This document shows positions 36,601 through 47,129 of a stretch of 64,000 nt of DNA, one piece after another. The stretch is from Pomphorhynchus laevis (taxonomy: Eukaryota; Acanthocephala; Palaeacanthocephala; Echinorhynchida; Pomphorhynchidae), in NCBI GenBank assembly GCA_012934845.2, contig WNNJ02002385.1:55754-119753 (forward strand), in the 5' to 3' direction. Positions within the stretch are counted from its first letter, which is position 1, and the number at the start of each line of letters is the position of its first letter. The notes beneath the pieces are model-generated. The model was not told where the DNA came from. It did no database searches and saw only the letters and a list, made by a program, of their open reading frames with translations. Both the position numbers and the translations under genes were made by a program.

Positions 36601-39600
36601 TCTTACTTAATAGATGCTCATGCATTTTTAAGATAACTGGTTTAAGAATGTCTGCAGTAAGAGCTTTGCCCGACAGTAAACCGGTAATAGACGATAGAAA
36701 CCCAGATGAGTAATTATAAGTTCTAAATTTTACAGTTGTTGTATTAAACAAAGACAGTATTCATGGCTAACTGCTGGTAAGATTCTTCAACATTATCTGA
36801 ATCTGAATATGACTCGGAATCAATATCTTTCAAATCACCAATGCATTTCCCGACAAGTTCTCTATTAAGAATATCGCGACTGTTCGAGCTTGCATTCTAA
36901 AAAATTAATTGTCTTTTAGTAATTCCTTGATATATACCGATTAAGATAAAATCAATTGTTTTCTTATTTTTTTTAAATGATATTTACTCAAATAATAAAG
37001 TATGATATAAAAACTGTCTCAAATAAAAACTGAATGTAATAATATGCTAACCTATTATTAATAGGTTATTTAAATTATTTTATATCATATTTTAAATTAT
37101 TTAATAATGATATTAATGTTATTTTATTAATATTATTAAACTTATTAATGCATCTTCGCTCTAAAAAATAACAAGCGACACATCTTTAGACATTTACAAA
37201 ATTTGCTGATTTTTCTTAAAAATCAAAATTAACCGGAACGACAACAATTAAAATCAAAATAGTTTAGATTTGTTTTACAATCCGATTTTAATGGAAGAAT
37301 AAACTGATTGAATCAACTGATTCAATTGAAGCTGAAGTTAGAAATTGAATTTCAGCTGCAACTGAAAGTTGAAATTACTATCGTTATTACGTTCGTTATA
37401 CATGAAGATGGATATCAAACATTATCAGAATATAACTTTATTGTCAGTCAACCAAATCAATACTTTTAAACGATTAGATATACTTTACAATATTTTCAAA
37501 CGATAGAGACGTTGCTTCGGCGTTAGCTATTCCAAATTATTAACAAGATATTATTTTATAATAAGATACCTGTTTGACATCGTCGTTTTCAGTATTTATA
37601 TTGTTGTCCATTTGACTGTAATCCAGTGTTTTGATATCAACGCTTTCTTCCCACTTTGTAGCTTTTTTAGATGATCTTTTCATGCTAACGTTCAATGGCT
37701 GAGAATTCGATTTACTAATTTTAAAGACAACGATGACCAAAGAAAACAAAACTTTTTTACTTAAAAGGCTTTTGACTTTTAGCTTTAAAACCATTCCTGG
37801 GGGGCAAGATATTCAAATTATGTTTTATATTTTGATCGCATTTGACTAAATCTTCCTTTGGTGGCGCATTATTCACTAAATGTAAATTAAATAATAAATT
37901 GACTTTTGAAATAAATGTCAAAAGTACGTACGTTTTGAAAAATACAATAAATGATATGATTTATTATACTAATTGTAATTATTATCTAATAATTTACTGT
38001 TTTATACAAGACAATTCTCATCTTGTATAAGATATTGATAAGAAATCGGAATTGAATCGAAACCGAAAAGCATCCGGTCGGATAAAAAATATTTTAAACT
38101 TGGATTGTTAATTTAGCATCGAACTTGGTATAAAGTCTTTTTGTTTTAAGAGAGCGCATATTAATTTAATTATGTATAAATAAAATTTTGAAATTAAATT
38201 TAAAATAGTTAAAATCTAGTTGTAAGCGCACCTTCATTAAACATGTCTAGTTGTTCGATCGAATCACTGTATTATATTTGTTTAATCAAAAAGATTGTCC
38301 GAAATTAGATTCGTTAAATTTAATCAGCACGTCATTTTACTTTTAAAATTAGCATCTTCATAGCCATGCGTCTTTAATTTTTAAATTGAAAATTATTATT
38401 TTAGGTTATTAATAAAATAATAAAATTTTGAATAAATAGAAGTCATAAATAGAAGTCATTAAATATGTCCGAAACAAGATTCGTTAAATAAAATATAAAA
38501 TTTAGTATTTTAATATTTTAATGATCAACTTATTTTTATAAAAATATCCGTCGTTAAATTGATATTTTCAAAAATAAAATTTCGATGATATTCAACGGTA
38601 GCTTAAACTCATTACAAATTCTTCTGCTATAAGGAAGAAATAAAAAAATGTTAAAAAATATTAAAATATTAAAGGAATATTAAAAAAATAATATTTAAAA
38701 TATAAAATAAATGCGAAAAGTAAAGAGAGACAATATTGGACTGAGTAAGCTTAACTGATCAAACATTGAAATCATTCAAGTGTTGAACACATAAAAACCA
38801 TTCACTAAAATATTTAATATTTAAAATATTAAATACCCATTTATGTGTAAAGTTAATAATTTGAATAATTAGAAGTAGTTGCGTGCAAGTCTTTGATTAG
38901 ATTGTTGTATCGATCACTCATTATAGACTTGCGAAATACAGTTTGAATAGTTTTTATTGGAGCTTTCAAGGACCGTTTGGTCGAAAGCTCCAATAAAAAC
39001 GATTCCAACTGTATTTCGCAAGTCTATAATAAGTGATCGATACAACAATTTGAATAATTATTAAATATTCGAAACTAATCAACAATTAATAGCTAATTAA
39101 TTACTCGAAATATTAGTCAAATATAAAATAAACATGTACTGTTAAAGAAGGCTAAACATTCGCTGTGAACGAAAGATTTTAACTTTACGAAAGGTAGTGA
39201 GACAGCTGGATAAGAATTAACGTGGTGATACTTCAAGGAATCTTGAAGTATCACAACTTTAGTTTCGATATCAGTCGTAATAAGTTGTGACTTTAGACAT
39301 TTTTAAAGTCGTTGCCAGGAAGTTTACGAGTTTTATATAAATTCTAAGTATCTGAAAGTATCAGTGGCAGCGAAGGCAATGAAAAGCATTTTGCTGTGAT
39401 AAGTAATTGGATATGTGTAAATAAAGAATATTCTCAAGTGAAATGAAGAGCAATTAATTAGACACGATTATAAAGTTTAGAAAGTAAGAAATGTAAAAAG
39501 TAAGAAATACTCATTACATACCCTCGTTTTTCTTAAGTAAAGAGGCAACAGTTTTTTTTGCTTTGGCAGTCTCATTCCACTTCCTCGGAACTTTTTGTTT

Positions 39601-42228
39601 ATTGATGACAGTCTGTTGTTGATTTATGCTCTTTAGCCGTGAATAAATTTCATCAAAATCCTTAGAAAATTCAAATTTACCATCATACATTCCTATAATA
39701 AATTAGTTGCAAAAGAAATCCAAATATTGTTGCATTCTGCAAAAATAATTCCCTATTTAATAAACATGCACCTGATTTGAGTTCGTTTTTGTATTTGTCG
39801 CGAAATCGTAGTTGTATCTCGTCAAGTAGTTTGTCGACATACGACAATTGCACAATATTTTGATATGCGACCTCAAATTATTAAAAGATGCAGTTTCTTT
39901 TTTATGATAACAACTTACCACAAATAGTAGATTAAATTCATTGTCCATTGAAAATTGTAGATTAACGGAGTCGATACGGTAACGTGAACCTCCAGTAACT
40001 TTGCTCTACAAATTAGAGTTAACTTAATTCTGTAAAGCAGGATTTGAATTTTTTCTTAAAAGATAATTTTTCGAATACAAAAATATATAAAAATATACAA
40101 CTCGACGATAACAGAACACTTGTAAATAAAATGTATCTAAAATTGTTGGGGTAATTTCACTTTACAACAGAATATCTACAAATAAATGGCTCATGCAGTA
40201 TACGTCGTTATATATTTTCATTATTCAAAATTCAAAATTATTATTGCGTTTATTATGATATTTTGTACGAGAAACCGCGCAGTAAATTTTCAATATTTAA
40301 GATTAAAATCACATGATAAATTTAATGTATGAAATGTATTTAATGTAATAAATACATTTATTTGATGTTTTAATCAGTAGTTGATGAGATTGACCAAACT
40401 TAAATGTAGCGTACTGCTGTTGGCTTATAGATAGGATTAAAGCAATGTGCAGTGACATCAAAAAATTTACATATTTCGGATGCATAACAAGTTTTATATC
40501 AGGGTTATACTTAAATTGAAGTTGTCAACTCGTGGTGGTGACTAACTCCACTGGAAAGCAAAGGTATTAATACATTTATCCTTTACCTACGTTCGGGTGG
40601 AACAAGTATCCACTTACTTTTTTTCGGAAAAAATTAGATGTGACATCGGTGTAGATGTCACGTCACATCTTTATGAATTATTCGTAAATGACACATCTCT
40701 TCTTCATAGCAAGGTAGACTTGCTATGCCGGAATAAATCAGATCAGCTAACTGAGTCTGTGAATCTTATATTATTTATAAATTAGAAATGCTAAATAATA
40801 ATTAAATAATTATACATATTTAATTTTGTATAAAATTACTCACATGTAAGTTAGGTAAAACAGTATACTAATTTCTAATGTAGTATCTTAATGTTTAAAA
40901 TATAATGTATTTACATTAAAGTAAATAATGAAATAAAAATTTAAAATTAATAAGAAATTTAATAATTTTATTAATATAAAATTAATTTATATTTTATTAA
41001 TATAAATTATAATATTATATTTAATATAATATAATATTATATTTAATATTATATTTAATTATAATATTATATTTTATTATAATATTCAAGATATTTAATA
41101 TTTTAAATATAATATGTTAATATAAAATATAATGTTTTTATATTAAAGTAAATAATTAAAACTTATATTTTCCTGAAAAATATAAAATTAATAACTTATG
41201 TTATTAGTAGCAATCTAACTATAAAAAATGTAAAGCATATTCTAAACGGCCTTTTTACTGTCTGATTCACTACTTAATGGTTGATCATCGCTGTCAAGGT
41301 GAATTCTGTCGAGTCACATTTTAAGAGCATGAGTTGAGGATGTTGCAAAGATCCCGGCTTCGACAAGTTCTCTAATGGATCATTTGTTGATGATCGTTCC
41401 GTCATCGACATTTTTCGAAGGTTGAAAGCTTTGTTGCGAATCTGCTCAAACAAATCGTTTTTAAATTTCTTATCCATATGCGGCAATTGGTCCTTCTCCT
41501 CTCGCTTGCTGGTAGTTTCGTTTTCATTATCAAAATTGATCATACTATTAGAGACGTGGGAAGTTCGTCGATTGGTACAGAGTCATGTACATTTAATGAT
41601 CGCTTTGACTAATCGGTATAATTTAAACTGTTCTAGGTTGATATTATTGCCTTATCATTGATCGACAATTTACTTGGTACAAATGATATAATTGAATATG
41701 GCGTTTCTTAAAACTTATAATTTAAGGAATAAATTAAATCAAATTTATTAAATCATTAATCAATTTAAATTTTAATTATAAAAATAATTAAGAAAACTAA
41801 TTAAAATCTCTATAATTCTTTATATGTTTGTATCAAAACTTAATGTAAATTACAAAAGCTATAAACGTTTATTTATTTTTTTCTTTTCTGCAAAAGAAAA
41901 AGGAAATAAACAGAAACAATAACAAAATTACAACTTTCAGTTTAATTTCGGGTTCATTATGGAAATAAGCGATAAGCTGATGAAAATTCAAACTGAGATA
42001 GAATTTAAAAAGACGACTACGCTGCCAGTTGAAAATCTGGTTTAATAAAAATTGTTTAAATAATAAATGTTAACTGTTATACATAGAATACGGATTGACT
42101 GCAAACATTCTAACCTGTAAAATTCTTTCATTTATAAATTGATTAATCAGCGGTCTAAAGTTAATTGTAGAGTCAAAATACCAAAGTACAAGTCCACCTT
42201 TAGTAAATATGGTTAAAAAGTCTAACAT
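21641..42228 (-). CDS. SRPRA: Signal recognition particle receptor subunit alpha (SR-alpha)
   Basis: GTPase that docks SRP-bound ribosomes at the ER membrane, partnering SRP54 and SR-beta. Twelve exons: 42,115-42,228; 39,919-40,005; 39,772-39,871; 39,522-39,692; 37,570-37,796; 36,772-36,896; 36,607-36,722; 32,808-33,067; 28,581-28,794; 26,333-26,418; 24,464-24,643; 21,641-21,766. All introns are GT..AG and all phases agree: 1,806 nt, 601 residues (human 638). Exons 1-4 form the longin-like SRX domain (start [34 protein letters not shown]). Exon 5 carries the KATKWEE..LDYSQ block. Exons 7-8 form the N domain. GTPase motifs: GVNGVGKST (exon 8), DTFRSGA (exon 9), DTAGRMQDN (exon 10), TKFDTVDDK (exon 11), [12 protein letters not shown] (exon 12). 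The basic linker is short, and the first third of exon 5 (LFSLVIVVF) is oddly hydrophobic, so that boundary is least certain. Confidence 0.93.
22467..22708. repeat. Fold-back inverted repeat of PLE-end type (SRPRA intron 11)
   Basis: Left arm 22,467-22,550 and right arm 22,615-22,708 are near-complementary (TTGAAACAACAAAGATAAAG; CTAGTTTCGGC; ATGCCTTCTT). The right arm reads CTGAAGAAGGCATAAGCCG then AAAC, a half-hammerhead motif. Confidence 0.75.
22770..22970 (+). repeat. Fragment of tandem-repeat family 2 plus PLE-type end
   Basis: 22,775-22,830 (TTTTGGCTCCTGGACCACAG, GCGATTTTTCGCA) matches, in opposite orientation, the unit repeated at 61.0-62.3 kb. It is followed by an inverted PLE-type end (CAACGTTTCGCCC then CCTTCTTCAG) near 22,938-22,963. 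No ribozyme core is kept here. Confidence 0.6.
23555..23975 (+). repeat. Tandem-repeat family 1, just over one unit (period about 367 bp)
   Basis: The block GAAATCCTGGAYCGTTGTCT with TCAGCACATCCG occurs at about 23,560 and again at about 23,926, so the unit is about 367 bp. The segment 23,665-23,970 is homologous, in opposite orientation, to 59,992-60,320. It contains a permuted hammerhead-like core (next entry) and the block GAATCGAAGTCCAGT, which is shared with family 2. Confidence 0.75.
23774..23845 (+). ncRNA. Permuted hammerhead-like core, family 1 (plus copy)
   Basis: Order on the plus strand: GGTAAC - C - GAGA (GAAA in the 60-kb copy) - CGACCAGTGAGTAC - TTCTA - CTGATGA - GT - GTTGCC - GG - GTACTCATTGGTCG - TC - TAAAA. 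The putative stems are I TTCTA/TAAAA, II GTTGCC/GGTAAC and III CGACCA/TGGTCG extended to GTAC/GTAC. The GAAA box is altered and stem I has a mismatch, so this copy is older than the one at 60.1 kb. Confidence 0.45.
25300..25520 (+). pseudogene. PLE GIY-YIG relic (SRPRA intron 10)
   Basis: A short frame near 25,390-25,440 reads [16 protein letters not shown], the core of a Penelope-type GIY-YIG domain, followed in broken frames by [10 protein letters not shown]. It is a small, decayed fragment. Confidence 0.5.
26502..26643. repeat. Fold-back inverted repeat (SRPRA intron 9)
   Basis: Arms GGCTCTTTAACTGAAAAAA / TTTTTTTCAGAGAAAGAGCC at the outside and GAATTTTCGCCA / TTGGCGAAAATT inside. One strand reads CTGAAGAGGTCA..TTGGCGAAA, again a CTGANGA - stem - GAAA pattern. 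Confidence 0.75.
30743..30940 (-). pseudogene. PLE protein fragment within repeat R
   Basis: A 65-residue piece reading [16 protein letters not shown] then [15 protein letters not shown] and KQKIVKYI. This resembles the linker between reverse transcriptase and endonuclease in Penelope-like proteins (pattern: leucine-rich, EI..I, F..NGYP..I..I), as also seen in PLE 2 (LRLLKIELMERGYSNKQIAR). A second damaged copy lies at 30,300-30,470. Confidence 0.45.
31440..31760. repeat. Fold-back PLE-end repeats
   Basis: Three alternating copies of CTGAAGATGCTAACAG with AGCRAAATATCAA, arranged in both orientations and flanked by TTATTGGAGCTGGATCAAAG and its complement CTTTGATCCAGCTCCAATAA. Same family as 17.8-18.4 kb. 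Confidence 0.7.
33360..36245 (+). mobile_element. RTE-like LINE, most of its length, degraded (SRPRA intron 7)
   Basis: Inserted antisense to SRPRA. A G+C-rich 5' leader at 33,350-33,560 precedes an AP endonuclease beginning [15 protein letters not shown] (33,590) with [15 protein letters not shown]. The reverse transcriptase region runs from about 35,200 ([13 protein letters not shown]), through FLDLKK near 35,385 and [20 protein letters not shown] (a decayed HQGSALSPLLF box) near 35,530, to [20 protein letters not shown] near 35,810. The carboxy end near 36,200 ([16 protein letters not shown]) matches the fragment at 16.4 kb. Many frame breaks. The catalytic YADD-type box is not readable, so this is an old copy. 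Confidence 0.75.
38901..39049. repeat. 68-bp-arm fold-back hairpin (SRPRA intron 4)
   Basis: Arms 38,901-38,968 and 38,982-39,049 are complementary with few mismatches (TTGTATCGATCACT; ACTTGCGAAATACAGTT; TTTTTATTGGAGCTTTC), with a 13-nt loop containing GACCGTTTGGTC. Probably two inverted copies of one PLE-type end. Confidence 0.85.
40360..40480 (+). repeat. Tandem-repeat family 3, dispersed copy
   Basis: GTAGCGTACTGCTGTTGGCT and TATAGATAGGATTAAAG match, in inverted orientation, the pair at 57.7-58.4 kb. Lies in SRPRA intron 1. Confidence 0.6.
40738..41200 (+). repeat. Repeat R left end and A/T-rich filler
   Basis: Starts with CAGATCAGCTAACTGAGTCT, the R left-end block, then 400 bp of almost pure A/T with TTAATATAAA-type motifs. 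No gene. Confidence 0.45.
41274..41660 (-). pseudogene. WH2-like gene fragment inside SRPRA intron 1
   Basis: A minus-strand frame from 41,543 to 41,274 encodes 89 residues: a charged segment, then [20 protein letters not shown] followed by KM. This resembles a WASP-homology 2 actin-binding motif (pattern LL..IR.G..LKKV), then a polar stretch. Past the end, another frame gives an acidic tail ([18 protein letters not shown]), as if one frame shift separates it from its original end. Upstream the frame continues without Met for about 15 residues and then closes. It is not needed for SRPRA, whose exon phases join without it. Best read as a fragment or processed pseudogene of an unidentified gene; the WH2 assignment is weak. 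Confidence 0.3.
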
Positions 42229-43063
42229 CTAAAATTCGTAAAATAATTCAATAATTAATTATTTAATTAAAATAATTAAATTTTATTACAAATTAAATTA
42301 AAAAATTCTTAATTAATTAAGAATTGATTAATTTATTAAAAATTAATTAAATTAATAATTAGAATTGAAAATAAAAATTTCATAAAATACAAAACCCACC
42401 AGAAAATTAAATGTTACAAATATTTGTAATGTTTGGTTTATTACAATTAATTAAATTAATAATTAATTATTCAAATTAATTATTACTTAGAATATTGTGG
42501 ACTTCTTTTAAAATATCAGTTAAATGCGAACGAATTTACGCATTAATTTTCAGAATTTGCAATCAGATTTGAATTAAGTTTAAACCTAAAATAACATAAA
42601 ATATGTGAAAATTAAATTTTAAAGATTGACAGAAAATAAAAACTTTAAATTTTATCAGTTTACCTGATTATAATGTAATAGAATATTGTTGATGGTATGT
42701 ATTTAAATAAGTAAGCATTTGTTGATTTAATTAGAAACAATTTGCCAATGTCAAATAAATGAGTGCTCGAAAGCTACTTGGTTGGAAAATGTAATGTACA
42801 ATGAACAAATTTGTAAACCAAACGTGAAGTTTATATTAATGTCAAACGAGATAAAGAACATTATAGTTTTAATTATTTAAATTTTAAAGAAATAATTACA
42901 AATAATATTATTACTTTGAAGTATATCAAAGAAAATATATACAAAGAAAATATGTTACAAAGAATTTAAATGTTATTAGAATGTGTTATTAGAAAACAAA
43001 TGTGTTATTATTAATTAAACTTGAAAGTTTATTATAAAAAAATTACTAAACAACTAAATTTAG
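42229..43063. other. SRPRA upstream region, no other gene seen
   Basis: A/T-rich. Presumably holds the SRPRA promoter or 5' untranslated exon. The base run directly before the SRPRA start ATG is CGAATTTTAG, an acceptor-like sequence. No further element recognised. Confidence 0.35.
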
Positions 43064-43383
43064 TTGCCACACACTTGCAATTTAACTAATGGTGTAGAAT
43101 CACTTTACGAAAACGGTGAGATTGCTAGCGAGAATAAATTGTCGAATTTAACTGATGACCGAATGAATTTCAACTTCGGAAATGAAGCTATTTTTGCTGA
43201 AACTGAACCTAACCCCAGTGGATTTCTCGTAGACAAATTGCTTCTGTTGTGATCACTATATACTTTGGTTTCAGGGAGATATTAAAGAAATAAGGTTCTT
43301 AATCGACAAATCAATTAGCTCAGCATCCGATTATAAATTTAGCGTTCCAGAATCTGCTGACATATCTATTAGTTTAACAATTT
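43064..43383 (+). CDS. Unrecognised exon-like segments
   Basis: Two pieces with protein-like composition. The first, about 43,064-43,230, reads ESLYENGEIASENKLSNL then MNFNFGNEAIFAETEPNPSG. The second, 43,275-43,383, reads GDIKEIRFLIDKSISSASDY then KFSVPESADISI and stops. A small GTAGAC..TTTCAG interval (43,229-43,274) would join them in frame. No convincing start ATG is seen upstream and no family is recognised. It would lie head-to-head with SRPRA and convergent with the TXNDC9-like gene. It may be a real small gene, part of one, or a decayed copy. Confidence 0.25.
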
Positions 43384-44346
43384 AATTTAATTTGAATTTA
43401 ATTTATTAACTAATATTGTAATTTTAAAATTTTAGAATTTTTCTTTATTATTAATTGAACTAATGAACGTAAAAACGGTGATGGAATTCTCGACAATTCA
43501 GCAACTATTTGATTGTTTTCTCAATTATTATTCTGATCTTCCGCCAGTGAAAATCGATTCTTCATTAAAGGCCGATGGCGAAATAAGATAATCAATGAAA
43601 ATCTGGAAGTATTCATCATTGATATCTCTTAACATTTAAGGATTCGGATTTTATAATCCAATTATGGTCTTTCTATAGCATATTTTTATGATTTATTGTT
43701 TTGTGAGAGTAACTCAAATTATTTTAATCTGAGTGTACATGCCTTTCATCCTAGACAGTGTTATAATTTATACTATAATATTATATATTACACTCATGAC
43801 CTCTATAAACTAATGTAGTAGTGTTCATTATTTTTCATTTATCTAAATATACACGGACTAACGATGGGTATTCCATAACTTCACATTATGTTTCCAACTT
43901 TAGCTTCATTATTAATTGAATTTGCTACTCATTTAATCATTAATTTGTTTTTGAAGTTATATTAACTGGGATGTTGCAATTTAACCAATTTTTATAGTTT
44001 GCGAAGGAAACTAACATAACGAAGTACTTAAAATCCTTGGAGAGAGGTCATTTGCACGTCCCAATATAGCAAGAATAAAATTGCATAGATTAAATCTAAA
44101 ACTTTACATTTAACAGAGCAAAATACTTTTTAATGTGATATTCACATTTTCTATTAAGAATGTTTTTAAATCGTAAAACTGAAAGAATAATAAATTCAAA
44201 TCAAATTTGATTTAGATAGTTATTCTCTGGAATTCGCAACAATATTGTTGAATTTGATGCAAACACAATAAAATGCAATAATCGTGTGCTGAACAACACA
44301 CAACCGAACACAGTATTCGTTCACAATCACGGGATTATAATTACTA

Positions 44347-44994
44347 CTATTCGCTATCATCTGAATCATCACGAGCCCAAGCTTTTCCAACAGCTCGATC
44401 TTTAATCGTCTTTTTACCGCGCTGATCAGCCTTCATCTTTTGAATGGACTTCTTTTCACGAGCATCTTCATCAAGATCGATAGCACCTGCACTCTCCAGT
44501 TCCCATTCAAGTTCGTCATATTTTAATGCAACTGAACGTTTAATACTGATCGGTATGTAACCACGAACAATCGAATCAATTACAATAGCAATTGTACATT
44601 TGTCGTCTGCAACATTCAGTTTTTGCTTGAGAAAGTCCAGTTTGCTTATATTCGCCCTCAGGAATTTAGACTCAATATGCCGATCGGCCATGGTTTCCAA
44701 AAGTTTGGTAATGTATGCAGCCGATTCTTGCTCAAGATGTGCAGGGTAAAATAAAACTACAACACGACTAGTATCTCTAGCAGAATCAAAGAAATCCAAA
44801 GTTTTGGTGATTTCATTTAGTTTGCCATGCCCACGGTCTTTCCATAATTGTCTATCCTCGTGACGCTTTTTTAACTGAGCTAACCGTTCTTTGCGAAGCC
44901 TGTCAAGTTCCTTATCTTCAATTCTATCTGCTCGGTCTAGAGCTTCGTCTAATTGCTTTTCAACAATCTTGACGACAGCTTCTTCAACATTCAT
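44347..44994 (-). CDS. TXNDC9: Thioredoxin domain-containing protein 9-like (phosducin-like family)
   Basis: Single exon, 215 residues (human TXNDC9 226). Residues 1-45 form a charged helix ending LDRLRKERLAQLKKRHEDRQ, then WKDRGHGKLNEI, the family signature before the thioredoxin fold (human LEKSRLQAL..QEWLSKGHGEY). A thioredoxin-like domain follows (TLDFFDSARDTSRVVVLFY; SKFLRANISKLDFLKQKLNV), without a CXXC active site as in the family. The carboxy tail is basic, then acidic (DDSDDSE), as in human (DSDSDDD). TXNDC9 proteins act with the CCT chaperonin in tubulin and actin folding. The second half is diverged: the usual LPT cis-proline and the DFTTETLEW block are not seen; in their place are TIAIVIDSIVRGYI and YDELEWELE. 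The frame is intact. Confidence 0.75.
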   Translation of the reverse strand: MNVEEAVVKIVEKQLDEALDRADRIEDKELDRLRKERLAQLKKRHEDRQLWKDRGHGKLNEITKTLDFFDSARDTSRVVVLFYPAHLEQESAAYITKLLETMADRHIESKFLRANISKLDFLKQKLNVADDKCTIAIVIDSIVRGYIPISIKRSVALKYDELEWELESAGAIDLDEDAREKKSIQKMKADQRGKKTIKDRAVGKAWARDDSDDSE

Positions 44995-45334
44995 TTTATT
45001 TAATATAGATTATCTAGTGTGGATTTAAAATATAAATTTGCACATTACAACAGGAAATATATAAACAAATGCGTGACTGGGCAAGACTGCGTATAAAATG
45101 TTAAAATTGGATTTATTTATCCTATTATATTATACTTTAGCAGTAAATACTGTTTATATTATATAGATCATCATTAGAAAGGATTTAAATTGTAAAAATG
45201 TCCTCACAATTTAAAATTGATAAGTTTTATTTCGTTTAAATTGTTGCTTTGCTCAAAAATTATTTTAGTGATTTATTTAAGATAATTTATAACTAATTTA
45301 TCCTAATACAGCAAGTGTATCTTAATGTATAACG

Positions 45335-45925
45335 AATCAGATCAGGTAACTTAGTCTACGTATATTAAATCATTTATAAATTAAAAATAATGATAAATAA
45401 AAATAAAATAATAAATAATTAAAAAATAATAAAAAATTCTAAATAATTAATAATTTTTATAAGTTCGTCGTTATTTTAATATGACGAAATAAATAAATAA
45501 AATTTAATATTTTATAGTTATATCAAAACTTCAATTATATATCAAAAGTTTATATCGAAACCACATAATAAAAATTATAATATGTGTTAATTATAATTTA
45601 CATAATATTGTTTACATATTTTAATGGCATATTCATTAATATAGAAAAAAGTTTCTTTTATATAAGATTTTAATAAGTAGTTTTGTAGATGTAGATCAGG
45701 CAGAGCTAAATTTAGTGCGATTGTTTGTTGGTTGAAAGAATATTAATTAATAGTTATCTTAAATTGTTATTTAATTATAAATGCTTGTTATAAGATTTTT
45801 TATAACTTATATCAACTAAAAATAAAAAATTGAAATTTAAAATAAAAGTTAATTTTTATGAATTGACTAATAAATAACAGATGATTTATCTGAATAGTAT
45901 GAGAGGTCATCAAGAGGAAGTGTTA
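45335..45925 (+). repeat. Repeat R, diverged copy
   Basis: Begins CAGATCAGGTAACTTAGTCT and ends AATTGACTAATAAATAACAG with GAGAGGTCATCAAGAGG. The middle is A/T filler with no coding content. Confidence 0.5.
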
Positions 45926-47129
45926 TAAAATATTTAATAGTTTAATTAATAGTTTCAATATAGTATACTATATTATAATATAGTATACTAGTATACTATT
46001 AATATACTCCTAATATTATAATTGTAATTCTATTTTTTGCATTGATTTGGTCGTTGTTTTATATGTATATTTTTTCTTTCTTTGTTTAATTTTTAATAAG
46101 GAGCACATCTAGTCGTTTGATCTCTGCGCAATGTAAAAAGTACAATTGACGTATTTGTTCTGCTGCGCAAAGCAAAGTATGCTGTTGACAGCTTTGCAAA
46201 TATTTAAATTGTAAAAATATTTTTTGTAACATTTACTCCTGAAGATGATAGCAGTAGGCTATTGAAAAGTCGATTAAATAAATATTTTACTTCACTCACT
46301 CCACTAATAAATAATCCAATATGAGTGAACAATCAATTTATAATATAAAAACTTTAAAAAATTATAAAATGAAATTAATAATCAGAGAGTGTAAAAATTC
46401 TCATTAATGAGAAACAAGTGTTAAACAAATACTTATTAACAAATGTATTCTGATAGTTATGAAACAAGATACAATTCGAATCAGAAGTATTCGTTTTGAA
46501 TAGTGCAGTAAAATTTAGGGTGTTTCATTCTTTTATATTACTATAGTATCTTTATAGTACTATAAAGATAGTACAATAGTATACTATATATACTATTTAG
46601 TACTTGGCTTTCTCTTAAAAAAATTTGATTTAAAAAGTATTTTGACCGGGGAGTATAAACATTAGAACAGACATTTTATTTGATGATAAGTTCAAACAAA
46701 TTTTTAATGAATAGATTTTAAGGGTGCAAAATCGTCTTACTTAATCTAAGCTTAATTAGATATCGAATATCAATGACTCGCACTAATAAATATGCTAGTC
46801 AAAATAAAGAAAATTTGTATACAGATCACACAAGAAGACCCTTAAAAGTAAGAAACATGTCTTATCTATATGTATAATCTCAAATATGTATCAAATTCAA
46901 TACATAAAGTACTATGTTATGATTACGGTGGTAAATTTATCAAATGGACGGGATCATAATAAAACGTAATTTATTTTTTCAAAACTGATATGTAATTATT
47001 GTAAATTGTAGGGTTAAATTATAAACTGGCTAAATATTTTTCAATGATTTTTAAATGCCAGTAATTCAATTAACAATAAAACGACATTTAACACAAATAA
47101 ATTCCAAATCAACAAGCAATATATATATG
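45926..47129. other. Intergenic, no gene seen
   Basis: Between the TXNDC9-like gene and the 3' end of PPP1R8. A/T-rich with short palindromic AGTATACT repeats near 45,960-46,000 and 46,540-46,600. Nothing else recognised. Confidence 0.4.

Noticed and set aside
38590-38630. A tiny SRPRA exon encoding an EEF-type piece
   Set aside because: CAGAAGAATTTG on the minus strand follows an acceptor-like TATAG, but the match to the linker is only three residues and the phase does not fit.
41274-41543. An extra SRPRA exon
   Set aside because: Exons 1 and 2 already join in phase and match SR-alpha continuously; this fragment would interrupt the SRX domain.
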